A stretch of 8,871 bases of DNA from contig JAUPKO010000206.1 in the NCBI GenBank assembly GCA_030837395.1, positions 1 to 8,871 on the forward strand, given 5' to 3'. Shown here one piece after another: positions 1 to 4,914 of the stretch. Origin of the DNA: Actinomycetota bacterium (lineage in GTDB: Bacteria > Actinomycetota > Actinomycetes > S36-B12 > UBA10799). The position numbers were made by a program, and so were the translations under genes. The notes under the pieces are model-generated. The model worked only from the letters and a program-made list of their open reading frames with translations. It searched no databases and was not told where the DNA came from. Each line of letters opens with the position of its first letter. Within the stretch, counting starts at the first letter, position 1.

Positions 1-940
1 GCGTGGCCACGTAGGAGTCGACCGCCGCCACCACCTCGTCGGGCACTCGCGGGTCCAACCGGACCTCGGCCCAGGCCCGCAACGCCACCAGATGATCCTG
101 CGGCAACATCGGGCCGGCGACGCGCAGGTCGTTTTCGGCGGCCAGGTCCAGCAGCCACGATTCCGGCGCCTGGTAGCCGGCGATCCACCAGCCCGCCGGG
201 TGGACCCCTGCCGACAGCATCGTGTCGAGGTGCTGTTCGTCCAGCACCCGCTCGTCCCAGGTGTGCCGGGTGTTGATGAGTTTTCGGGCGATCCGTGCCG
301 GGGATGCCTCCGTCATCGTGACGTGCATCCCGAAGGTTCGCTCGCCGTCGAGCAGCGTGGACCGGAATCGGACCCCGCTGGGCGAGCGGCCCACCATCTG
401 CCCGGCCCTGGCCAGTGATGGCGCTGCCACGATGTACGAACCTGCGTCTGCAGCGGCAGGGTCGCGAAGGCCGGCCAGCCGTTCCCGCCAGCAGCAGTGA
501 ATGCTGCGCGCTACCCGATCGACCGCGCCGAACAGCGGCACCAGCCCGAGCCGACGGGGCTCGTCCCAATCGTCGAGGCCCTCGATGACGTCGAGCACCG
601 CAGGGGCGTCGAGGAACTCGTCGGCGTCCAGCATGAGCACGGCTCGGTCAGGAGCCTGCCGGATCAGCAGCGGCACCACGCTGTCGCGCTGCACCCGCTG
701 CCGCTTCCACTTGTTGTCGCCGGCCAGTTGGGTGGTCACGATGGACAGCTCCGGGCGGTGCAAGCCCAGCAGGTCCCGCCACCCGTCGCGTTGCGGCTCC
801 CGTGGCTCGCCGGACGTGGTTGCGTCGGCCTCGGTGAGCACCAAGTCCGCCCACGTCGCCAGTTGGCGCAGGTTGGTCAGCACCATCGGAGTCGCATCGG
901 CAACCATCACCACGACGAGCGGGCGCTGGTCACCGGGCAT
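1..940 (-). CDS. Putative glycosyltransferase, GT17-like (3' end outside window)
   Basis: This minus-strand frame is open from an ATG at 940 to the left edge, giving 313 residues without the C-terminus. Residues 8-14 form a hydrophobic strand (LVVVMVA). A basic stretch at 74-85 with KWKRQR is followed by AVLMLDADEF at 100-109, which resembles the acidic D-x-D-E nucleotide-sugar/metal motif. Around 204-226 come GMH, then ARKL, then TRHTW, which match the order of the GT17 family pattern (GWH, KL, H near the C-terminal half). GT17 is the family of bisecting N-acetylglucosaminyltransferase and many bacterial surface-glycan enzymes. The donor and acceptor cannot be told from sequence. No signal peptide or membrane segment is evident, so it is probably cytoplasmic. 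It has no Shine-Dalgarno sequence but a -10 six bases before the ATG, so it is probably leaderless. It is separated from the HEPN module by 132 bases and looks independently transcribed. An alternative is an uncharacterised glycosyltransferase-like protein outside GT17. Confidence 0.62.
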   Translation of the reverse strand, partial: MPGDQRPLVVVMVADATPMVLTNLRQLATWADLVLTEADATTSGEPREPQRDGWRDLLGLHRPELSIVTTQLAGDNKWKRQRVQRDSVVPLLIRQAPDRAVLMLDADEFLDAPAVLDVIEGLDDWDEPRRLGLVPLFGAVDRVARSIHCCWRERLAGLRDPAAADAGSYIVAAPSLARAGQMVGRSPSGVRFRSTLLDGERTFGMHVTMTEASPARIARKLINTRHTWDERVLDEQHLDTMLSAGVHPAGWWIAGYQAPESWLLDLAAENDLRVAGPMLPQDHLVALRAWAEVRLDPRVPDEVVAAVDSYVAT

Positions 941-946
941 GGGTGG

Positions 947-952
947 AGCCTA
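947..952 (-). promoter_or_regulatory. Leaderless -10 element of the glycosyltransferase-like gene
   Basis: Read on the minus strand this is TAGGCT, followed by six bases (CCACCC) and the ATG at 940. A TAnnnT hexamer at this distance puts the transcription start at or next to the start codon. The same hexamer and spacing precede the GTG of the SET-like gene at 4915. No convincing -35 is seen 17-18 bases upstream. Confidence 0.5.
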
Positions 953-1072
953 TGTGACGGCGGGGCACGGCAGCTGTGGGACCAGTGTCAAGTAGTTGGC
1001 GGGGGTTCTTGGTGTGAAGTGAGGGGTGGTGGGGCGGGCGCGGCCCAGGGCACGTCGGACGCCATCGGGAAC

Positions 1073-1411
1073 TCAAGACGCCAGGAGGCGAGCCACGTCT
1101 CTTTCCGTGCTCACCGCGACTGTGGGCAGAGACTCCCACAGCGATGGGTAGTCAATCTCCGAGTCAGCGCCGTGCGCAAGCGAATTGCGGGTCGCAACCA
1201 ACCAGGCCCACTGCGGAACCTGGGACACGTCGATGAGCCGCTGCGCCATCAACCTCGACGCGGGCTCACCCAATCGCAGCCACAGGAACGCAATTGCGTG
1301 GCGGTAGACATCGTCATCCTCGAATCTGTGGGCATCGCCTCTACTGGCGGTGTCCCAAAGCCGTGAGCATGCCGCCTGCATCTCGACCAGCAGTCGCCTA
1401 CGGGTGTTCAC
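1073..1411 (-). CDS. HEPN-domain protein (HepT/DUF86-like), module 1, candidate RNase toxin
   Basis: This 112-residue, largely helical protein has a HEPN active-site motif, R75-N-S-L-A-H80, followed by G and IDYPSLW, in the order usual for HepT/DUF86 proteins (R-x4-6-H, then an acidic/aromatic stretch and LP). In characterised HEPN toxins this R..H pair cleaves RNA, or the protein is a target of antitoxin modification. Both residues are present, so it could be active. Its ATG overlaps the stop of the upstream 96-aa gene by four bases (ATGA), so the two are translationally coupled and expressed from that gene's leaderless promoter. A paralogue lies directly upstream at 1769-2107; the N-terminal third and the FLWLRLGEPA stretch (42-51) are shared. 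Toxin activity is inferred from the motif and the two-gene architecture. Confidence 0.65.
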   Translation of the reverse strand: MNTRRRLLVEMQAACSRLWDTASRGDAHRFEDDDVYRHAIAFLWLRLGEPASRLMAQRLIDVSQVPQWAWLVATRNSLAHGADSEIDYPSLWESLPTVAVSTERDVARLLAS

Positions 1412-1698
1412 AGCGGGGCCGTCGCCCGCAGGTCCTCGCCCGATTCAGGATTGGCAGCGATGTAGTCCGGGTAGAGCCGAACAATCGTTTCGAGCCGCTC
1501 ACCCGCAATCGCGGTGAACGCGTACGAGGCCAAGGGCAGGGCACCCGGCAGAACTGTCCCGACGAGGCGGCCAGTCGGTGCCACCCGAATATCGGTGATG
1601 CCCACCTCGGCGGCGAGGGCCAGCAACTGGTCGCGGTGGGCTCGGACGAAGGCCTCGTCAGCCTCCGGCATGTCGTCGATGAACGCGATCTTCCCCAT
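1408..1698 (-). CDS. 96-aa conserved protein, module 1, candidate antitoxin for the HEPN partner
   Basis: I do not recognise the family. The protein begins MGKIAFIDDMPEADEAFVR, followed by a helix (HRDQLLALAAEVGI) and a strand-rich part with PTGRLVGTV at about 39-47, then a helix near 70. The N-terminal 19 residues are identical in three copies in this window. It sits first in a two-gene unit with a HEPN gene and overlaps it by four bases, the usual place of an antitoxin. The normal partner of HepT is an MNT nucleotidyltransferase with G-S-x-x-x-G and D-x-D; neither motif is visible, so this is either another antitoxin type or a strongly degenerate MNT. The ATG at 1698 is preferred over upstream in-frame starts because a -10 lies seven bases before it and because the other copies begin at the same place. 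Confidence 0.6.
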   Translation of the reverse strand: MGKIAFIDDMPEADEAFVRAHRDQLLALAAEVGITDIRVAPTGRLVGTVLPGALPLASYAFTAIAGERLETIVRLYPDYIAANPESGEDLRATAPL

Positions 1699-1705
1699 GC
1701 GTCCA

Positions 1706-1711
1706 ATTCTA
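1706..1711 (-). promoter_or_regulatory. Leaderless -10 (TAGAAT) of HEPN module 1
   Basis: Minus-strand TAGAAT is separated by seven bases from the ATG at 1698, with no Shine-Dalgarno sequence in between. The identical hexamer and spacing are kept at 2402-2407 and 4792-4797, supporting leaderless expression of all three 96-aa genes. Confidence 0.6.
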
Positions 1712-1736
1712 GAGCCGAAGGGCGCCCCCGTGGAAG

Positions 1737-1745
1737 TTGTCCACA
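1737..1745 (+). promoter_or_regulatory. DnaA-box-like nonamer TTGTCCACA, copy 1
   Basis: TTGTCCACA matches the DnaA-box consensus typical of high-GC actinobacteria. It lies 38 bases upstream of the start codon of the 96-aa gene, just beyond the expected -35 region, at exactly the same distance as in the other two copies (2433 and 4823). It may be a DnaA site or the operator of another regulator; its conserved position is observed, its binding factor is not known. Confidence 0.45.
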
Positions 1746-1768
1746 GGGGCTGAACCTGCGATGCCCGC

Positions 1769-2107
1769 TCAAGCGGCAAGGAGGGAACGGACGTCGAGAC
1801 CCACGCTGACGGCCATCGTCGGGATTGAGTCCCACAACTCGTCGTAGTCGATATCCTCGTCCCAGTCGTGGGCCAGTGCATTGAGCAGCAGGGGCAGCCG
1901 ACTCCATGCCGGGAGGGTCTGCGATTCCACCAGGCGACCGGACAACAGACGGGCCGCGGGTTCACCGAGCCTCAACCACAAGAAGGCGATGCCGCACCGA
2001 TAGCCGTCGTCATCGTCAAATCGTCGCCGGTCACCTTGGCTCGCAAGTTGCAGCAGACTCCCCCCGGCAGCATCCATCTCAAGCAACAGGCGACGGCGAA
2101 GCGTCAC
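1769..2107 (-). CDS. HEPN-like protein, module 2, catalytic arginine replaced
   Basis: This 112-residue paralogue of the 1073-1411 protein has the same length. It shares the RRRLL start, the D-D-D-x-Y-R segment at 32-37, FLWLRLGEPA at 42-51, the IDYxxLW block and the C-terminal DVRSLLA. At the active-site motif it reads L75-N-A-L-A-H80: the histidine is kept, but the codon at 1883-1885 gives Leu instead of Arg. In known HEPN RNases the arginine is needed for cleavage, so this copy is probably catalytically inactive. It overlaps the start-proximal 96-aa gene by four bases (ATGA). It could be a decayed toxin, a decoy or an immunity subunit that dimerises with the active copy. The rest of the frame is intact and well conserved, which argues against simple decay. 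Confidence 0.6.
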   Translation of the reverse strand: MTLRRRLLLEMDAAGGSLLQLASQGDRRRFDDDDGYRCGIAFLWLRLGEPAARLLSGRLVESQTLPAWSRLPLLLNALAHDWDEDIDYDELWDSIPTMAVSVGLDVRSLLAA

Positions 2108-2394
2108 AGCGGCGTCGCCTCCTTGAGGTCCGTGCTTGCCGATTCCGGTGTGACGACTCGCGATGCGTGCATGCGAATAATGCGCTCGAGCATGCTGCTG
2201 GCCTCCGCCGAGAAGGCATACACCCCCAAGGGCACGGCATCGGCCGTCACGGTGCCAACAAGGCGGCCCGTTGAGGCCACCTTCACGTCCGTGATTCCCA
2301 TGTCCGCGGCGAGCGCCAGCAACTCCTCGCGGTGGACGCGGACGAAGGCCTCGTCCGCCTCCGGCATGTCGTCGATGAACGCGATTTTCCCCAT
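2104..2394 (-). CDS. 96-aa conserved protein, module 2, candidate antitoxin
   Basis: Full-length paralogue of the 1408-1698 gene; I do not recognise the family. It shares the N-terminus MGKIAFIDDMPEADEAFVR, the GRLVGTV strand region and the C-terminal ending ATPL. The middle of the protein and the C-terminal third differ (VTADAVPLGVYAF against VLPGALPLASYAF). A 93-bp part of the gene, 2221-2313, is identical to 4611-4703 in the third copy. It is followed by the HEPN-like gene with a four-base overlap and has its own leaderless promoter at 2402-2407. Its intergenic region leads divergently to a deleted SET-like gene. No helix-turn-helix, ribbon-helix-helix or MNT motif is obvious. Antitoxin role is inferred from gene order only. 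Confidence 0.6.
   Translation of the reverse strand: MGKIAFIDDMPEADEAFVRVHREELLALAADMGITDVKVASTGRLVGTVTADAVPLGVYAFSAEASSMLERIIRMHASRVVTPESASTDLKEATPL
2221..2313. repeat. 93-bp perfect direct repeat, left copy
   Basis: Base-for-base identical to 4611-4703, 2390 bp away and in the same orientation. Similarity continues to the right: 2221-2409 has only six mismatches to 4611-4799. It ends abruptly at 2221 on the left, where the two copies become unrelated. It lies inside the 96-aa gene of module 2. Confidence 0.9.
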
Positions 2395-2401
2395 GCGTTG
2401 A

Positions 2402-2407
2402 ATTCTA
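2402..2407 (-). promoter_or_regulatory. Leaderless -10 (TAGAAT) of HEPN module 2
   Basis: Minus-strand TAGAAT lies seven bases before the ATG at 2394, identical in sequence and spacing to the other two 96-aa gene promoters. No ribosome binding site is present between it and the start codon. Confidence 0.6.
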
Positions 2408-2432
2408 GGCCGGATGGGCGGCTCCGCGGAGC

Positions 2433-2441
2433 TTATCCACA
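2433..2441 (+). promoter_or_regulatory. DnaA-box-like nonamer TTATCCACA, copy 2
   Basis: Exact match to the classical DnaA-box TTATCCACA, 38 bases from the ATG of the 96-aa gene. The bases around it align with 1737-1745 and 4823-4831, so it is the same ancestral element with a G-to-A change. A related TTATCCCCA occurs at 2817-2825. Confidence 0.45.
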
Positions 2442-2517
2442 GGTGACCGGACTACCCATTCGGTCCCGCGACGCCCATCCGGTCCAGCACTCGAGGTTGG
2501 GGCGCCGGGCTCGACTG

Positions 2518-2712
2518 GTGCACGTGGTAAGCGGCGATCCCGAGTTGCTCGCCCTCCGCGCTGAACCCCGGCCGGGCTTCGGCCGCGCGTCGGGGGGCCA
2601 CCAGTGGTGGGCCAACCGCCGCAAGCACCGTGCAACTCCCCAGGTCCAGGGACTCACCGACGCAGCGCCAGCAGCCCCTCCGCGACCCCCCGTCCGATCG
2701 ACCAAAGCCTGA
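2518..2712 (+). pseudogene. Relic of a SET-like gene with internal in-frame deletion
   Basis: The segment from 2410 to about 2710 aligns with the upstream region and 5' part of the SET-like gene at 4915. The relic begins with the corresponding GTG at 2518 (VHVVSGDPE against VHVVSDDPE). It then jumps to the region encoding DPELLAL and RPGFGR, which begins at residue 140 in the intact protein. The missing 399 bp (133 codons) are bounded in the intact gene by the 9-base repeats GATCCCGAG (4933) and GATCCTGAG (5332), so slippage or recombination between them explains the loss. Similarity fades after the Pro/Ala-rich linker, and the frame stops at 2712 without the N-H and Y-G-like SET motifs. The -10 TAGGCT of the intact gene reads CGGGCT here. 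The 64 codons left are unlikely to encode a functional protein. Confidence 0.7.
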
Positions 2713-2903
2713 AGACGTCCAACATCGCGCCTCATTCACGGTCACCCGCGTCGCCATCGGGAGGAGACCGACCCGGAAGCTCGCACCTGCGGTCACGTCC
2801 CGTTGTGGGCGAGGAGTTATCCCCAGCGGCCGACGACCGGCCCCACCGCTGTCCATCACCGGTAGAGTCGGGACTTCGCAAGGGTTGCGGAGGGAGGAGC
2901 CCG
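2713..2903. other. Intergenic region ahead of the three-gene operon
   Basis: Together with the relic, this gives about 500 bases (2395-2903) without an intact gene. I see a TTATCCCCA nonamer at 2817-2825, one mismatch from a DnaA box, and a TAGAGT hexamer at 2863-2868 that could be the -10 of the operon, though no good -35 accompanies it. No further coding relic is recognisable. Confidence 0.4.
2892..2899 (+). promoter_or_regulatory. Strong ribosome binding site deciding a TTG start
   Basis: GGGAGGAG lies four bases before the TTG at 2904. It is the best Shine-Dalgarno sequence in the area and sets the start of the first gene of the operon; the upstream part of the open frame runs through the SET-gene relic and is not a plausible coding sequence. 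Confidence 0.65.
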
Positions 2904-3584
2904 TTGGACTCGATCATTGAGGTTCCCGACCGGGCGGTACCCACGCTCACTGCCTTGGCCCAGATGCCTTCCGACGTCAGGGCTGCCGTGATCGCCGTGT
3001 TCAGCGCCGATCCCCCGTGGACTTCCTTGCCAGCACTTGTTCAAGGCGTCGCCGATGTCTTGGCGTCCGAGCATGCCTCGGCACTAGCCTCAGCCCTGAC
3101 CACCGAGGTCTTCGGATTGGCGTCGATCGGTGAAGTCACTGATCTGAACAGTGGCGGCGTGGCACAGTCGGTCTCTACCTCTGCCGCTCTCGACCTCAAC
3201 GACGATGAACGGGCCAGCCTGCGGCGCGGGCTCGCCGACGTTCTTGAAGCGCCCACTGTCAAGGGGCTGGGACGGGCAGCGGCTTTGGCGGGCGAACACG
3301 AGCGGATTCTTCTGGCCGCCCGAATGTTCACGGACATCCGGCCGGTTTTCACCGATGTGGACGCTGAGCCCGCGGGCAGCCTCATTACTCACCGGCTATG
3401 TCTGGACTACGTCCGAAACGGCGAATCCGAGGTCATCGAGATCACGCTGGACGCCGATGGGCTTGCCGCGGTCCGATCATCGATCGACCGGGCGCAACGG
3501 AAGTCTGCCTCGATTCATCGCTGGCTGGCCACAGCTGCAAGCCCGGTCTACCAACTCAACCCCACCGAGGACAGGGAGGACTGA
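2904..3584 (+). CDS. Hypothetical protein, first gene of the DUF7689 operon
   Basis: With the TTG start the protein has 226 residues. The N-terminal part (1-135) is rich in Ala and Leu and looks helical, with no recognisable motif. The C-terminal part has RMFTDIRPVFTD at 140-151, LITHRLCLDYV at 160-170, then an acidic strand and a helix at 184-205. That block resembles a family of small bacterial proteins of unknown function (TD-x-RPVF, then VTHTLK, then YHEGG-like). The strand-helix layout of the last 70 residues is loosely like a COMM domain, which is only a guess. There is no signal peptide or membrane segment. The next gene starts directly after its stop, and the third overlaps the second, so the three are one transcript and may form a functional set. 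Confidence 0.6.
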   Translation: MDSIIEVPDRAVPTLTALAQMPSDVRAAVIAVFSADPPWTSLPALVQGVADVLASEHASALASALTTEVFGLASIGEVTDLNSGGVAQSVSTSAALDLNDDERASLRRGLADVLEAPTVKGLGRAAALAGEHERILLAARMFTDIRPVFTDVDAEPAGSLITHRLCLDYVRNGESEVIEITLDADGLAAVRSSIDRAQRKSASIHRWLATAASPVYQLNPTEDRED

Positions 3585-4088
3585 ATGACCTCATCCGTAG
3601 GCGCACGGGGCAATCCGATCAGACGACCTGTGGGAGCCTTAATGCTGGGCTGGCCTGTAGTGAACCCCTCTGCGACTGCCCACCTGGTGGCGACGTCATG
3701 GCGCCAGGCAAGCTGGAGTGGCGCCCTTCGCCAAGACTCCAAGTGCAGGCACTGGGGCGTTCCGAGGTCGGGCCCGGCTGATCCGACGCAGCGGACAGAT
3801 GCCCAGGTCAGAGCGAGATTCGACGAGCTTCGCGAGCAGTGGATCGTCGCCACTGCGGGGGCGGCCTCTGCGATGGAACGATTCCGGCATCCGGCCTACC
3901 AGCAAATCATCGGTCTCGGGCAGCCCGCGGTGCCGCTCCTCGTCGACGAGCTTCGCAGCAGGCCGGATCACTGGTTCTGGGCACTGAGTTGCATCACGGG
4001 TCTCGATGCCGCCGAAGGCTCGACCACAATCGGGGATGCAGCACAGAGGTGGATCGCCTGGGCGACCGAGGTGGGTTACGTCCGGTGA
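3585..4088 (+). CDS. Hypothetical protein, second gene of the DUF7689 operon
   Basis: The ATG follows the previous stop directly, and GGGAGGA lies four bases before that stop codon's end. The conserved part is residues 79-167: FDELREQW, then RHPAYQQIIGLG at 101-112, VPLLVDEL and RPDHWFWAL at 126-134, ending with AQRWIAWATE. I recall this pattern from small proteins of unknown function that commonly sit next to DUF7689 genes. Residues 1-75 do not look like the rest. They are rich in Ser/Trp/Arg, use codons rare in this window (TTA, AGA, CGA, GTA) and have no obvious family counterpart; they may be a recent N-terminal extension or the true start may be internal, although no good internal start with a ribosome binding site is visible. 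The last four bases overlap the next gene (GTGA). Confidence 0.6.
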   Translation: MTSSVGARGNPIRRPVGALMLGWPVVNPSATAHLVATSWRQASWSGALRQDSKCRHWGVPRSGPADPTQRTDAQVRARFDELREQWIVATAGAASAMERFRHPAYQQIIGLGQPAVPLLVDELRSRPDHWFWALSCITGLDAAEGSTTIGDAAQRWIAWATEVGYVR

Positions 4089-4543
4089 GTGGCTCTTCTC
4101 AGATTGAACGACTGTTCCCGAACCTCACCGCCATCGCGTGGCATGCGACCAGCCCGGCGGATCGGCGCTACAACTGCGTCGCCTGGGCCGCTGAAGACAA
4201 CGAGGCCTGGTGGGAGCCGGTCATTTCACCGGCAGGACGGTTCCTTGGCGGCTACTTCTGGCCACATGGCGTCGGAGTCCAGACGACCCTTGCGAACTAC
4301 ATCAACCTCTTCCGCATGCGGGGGTTCGAGATATGCGAGACAGCGGAATTCGAGGCTGGGTGGTCGAAAGTCGCGCTCTTCAGCGATGATCGTGGGAAGC
4401 CCACCCACGCCTCCCGGCAGTTGCGCTCGGGTGCCTGGACCAGCAAGTTGGGAGCCCTCGAAGATATCGAACACGCGACTCTGGATGGCCTTGTCGGGGC
4501 CGAGTACGGCAAGGTCGCGGTCATCCTGAGGAGGCCCGCGTAG
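4085..4543 (+). CDS. DUF7689-like protein, possible thiol-hydrolase fold
   Basis: The GTG at 4085 overlaps the preceding stop (GTGA), and a GAGGTGG lies ten bases upstream. The 152-residue protein has the family layout: LFPNL at 10-14, YNCVAWA at 29-35, a Trp pair at 42-43, YFWPHG at 57-62, GWSKVALF at 92-99, PTHASRQL at 106-113, SKLG at 120-123, DIEH at 127-130, EYGKV and a final RRP. This matches the uncharacterised DUF7689 family as I remember it. Cys31 inside Y-N-C-x-A-W and His108 inside T-H-A-x-R-Q are spaced as in papain-like cysteine hydrolases, so a thiol amidase or peptidase activity is possible; that is inference. It is the last gene of the operon, and its 3' end overlaps the convergent truncated 96-aa gene by 23 bases. 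Confidence 0.68.
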   Translation: MSGSSQIERLFPNLTAIAWHATSPADRRYNCVAWAAEDNEAWWEPVISPAGRFLGGYFWPHGVGVQTTLANYINLFRMRGFEICETAEFEAGWSKVALFSDDRGKPTHASRQLRSGAWTSKLGALEDIEHATLDGLVGAEYGKVAVILRRPA

Positions 4544-4784
4544 GGAGCCCCTTGAGCCGGCCGAACCCCATGCCATCCCGGATCCAGCCCCGCACCAACG
4601 TCGGCACCCGCACCCCCAAGGGCACGGCATCGGCCGTCACGGTGCCAACAAGGCGGCCCGTTGAGGCCACCTTCACGTCCGTGATTCCCATGTCCGCGGC
4701 GAGGGCCAGCAACTCGTCGCGGTGGGCGCGGACGAAGGCCTCGTCAGCCTCCGGCATGTCGTCGATGAAGGCGATCTTCCCCAT
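4521..4784 (-). pseudogene. Third copy of the 96-aa gene, 3' end replaced (87-aa hybrid)
   Basis: The first 58 or so codons match the 96-aa gene of module 2 up to VPLGV. From 4610 downward the sequence is unrelated and reads on in frame as RVPTLVRGWIRDGM, then about 16 further residues to a stop at 4521. The junction is sharp. The new C-terminal stretch is reminiscent of the C-terminal helix of actinobacterial CopG/ribbon-helix-helix-type antitoxins (S/P-T-L-V-R-G-W-I), which would make this a fusion of two antitoxin pieces; this rests on pattern memory only. No HEPN gene follows, because the DUF7689 operon occupies that place. The promoter and nonamer upstream are intact, so the hybrid may still be expressed. 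It could be a functional orphan antitoxin or a relic. Confidence 0.6.
4611..4703. repeat. 93-bp perfect direct repeat, right copy
   Basis: Identical to 2221-2313. The part of the gene nearer the start codon (4704-4784) differs from copy 2 at six positions and at several of these agrees with copy 1 instead, so this copy is a mosaic. Confidence 0.9.
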
Positions 4785-4791
4785 GCGTTGA

Positions 4792-4797
4792 ATTCTA
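4792..4797 (-). promoter_or_regulatory. Leaderless -10 (TAGAAT) of the third 96-aa copy
   Basis: Minus-strand TAGAAT lies seven bases before the ATG at 4784, unchanged relative to the two intact modules although the gene it drives is truncated. Confidence 0.55.
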
Positions 4798-4822
4798 GGC
4801 CGAATGCGCGAGCCCGCGGAAG

Positions 4823-4831
4823 TTGTCCACA
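4823..4831 (+). promoter_or_regulatory. DnaA-box-like nonamer TTGTCCACA, copy 3
   Basis: Same nonamer and same 38-base distance from the 96-aa start codon as at 1737. It lies in the intergenic region shared with the divergent SET-like gene, 83 bases before its GTG, so it could act on both promoters. Confidence 0.45.
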
Positions 4832-4902
4832 GGCGACCGGGCTACGAATTCCCTACCGCGGCGCCCATCCGAGCCAGAGCTCAAGGTCAGGGCGCTGGGC
4901 CC

Positions 4903-4908
4903 TAGGCT
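4903..4908 (+). promoter_or_regulatory. Leaderless -10 (TAGGCT) of the SET-like operon
   Basis: TAGGCT followed by six bases (CGACTG) and the GTG at 4915. No Shine-Dalgarno sequence is present, so the message probably begins at the start codon. In the deleted copy upstream of 2518 the corresponding hexamer is CGGGCT. Confidence 0.5.
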
Positions 4909-4914
4909 CGACTG

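Noticed and set aside
497..1366. 289-aa plus-strand open frame
   Set aside because: It lies antisense to the glycosyltransferase-like gene and the HEPN gene, both of which have family motifs; its product is Gln/His/Arg-rich, as expected for a shadow frame in GC-rich DNA.
1408..1965. Upstream start giving a 185-aa form of the first 96-aa gene
   Set aside because: The extra N-terminal 89 residues overlap the downstream HEPN-like gene of module 2 and are not shared by the other copies, while a -10 sits seven bases before the inner ATG.
2604..2903. N-terminal extension of the first operon gene to 326 aa
   Set aside because: The extension runs through the SET-gene relic in another frame; the TTG at 2904 has a strong ribosome binding site.
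2221..4703. A composite transposon bounded by the 93-bp repeats
   Set aside because: There is no transposase, the repeats are direct and coding, they have no terminal inverted repeats, and no target-site duplication is visible.
1737..4831. A replication origin formed by the three DnaA-box-like sites
   Set aside because: The boxes are single, far apart, tied to one gene family's promoters, and there is no AT-rich unwinding region or dnaA/dnaN/rep gene.
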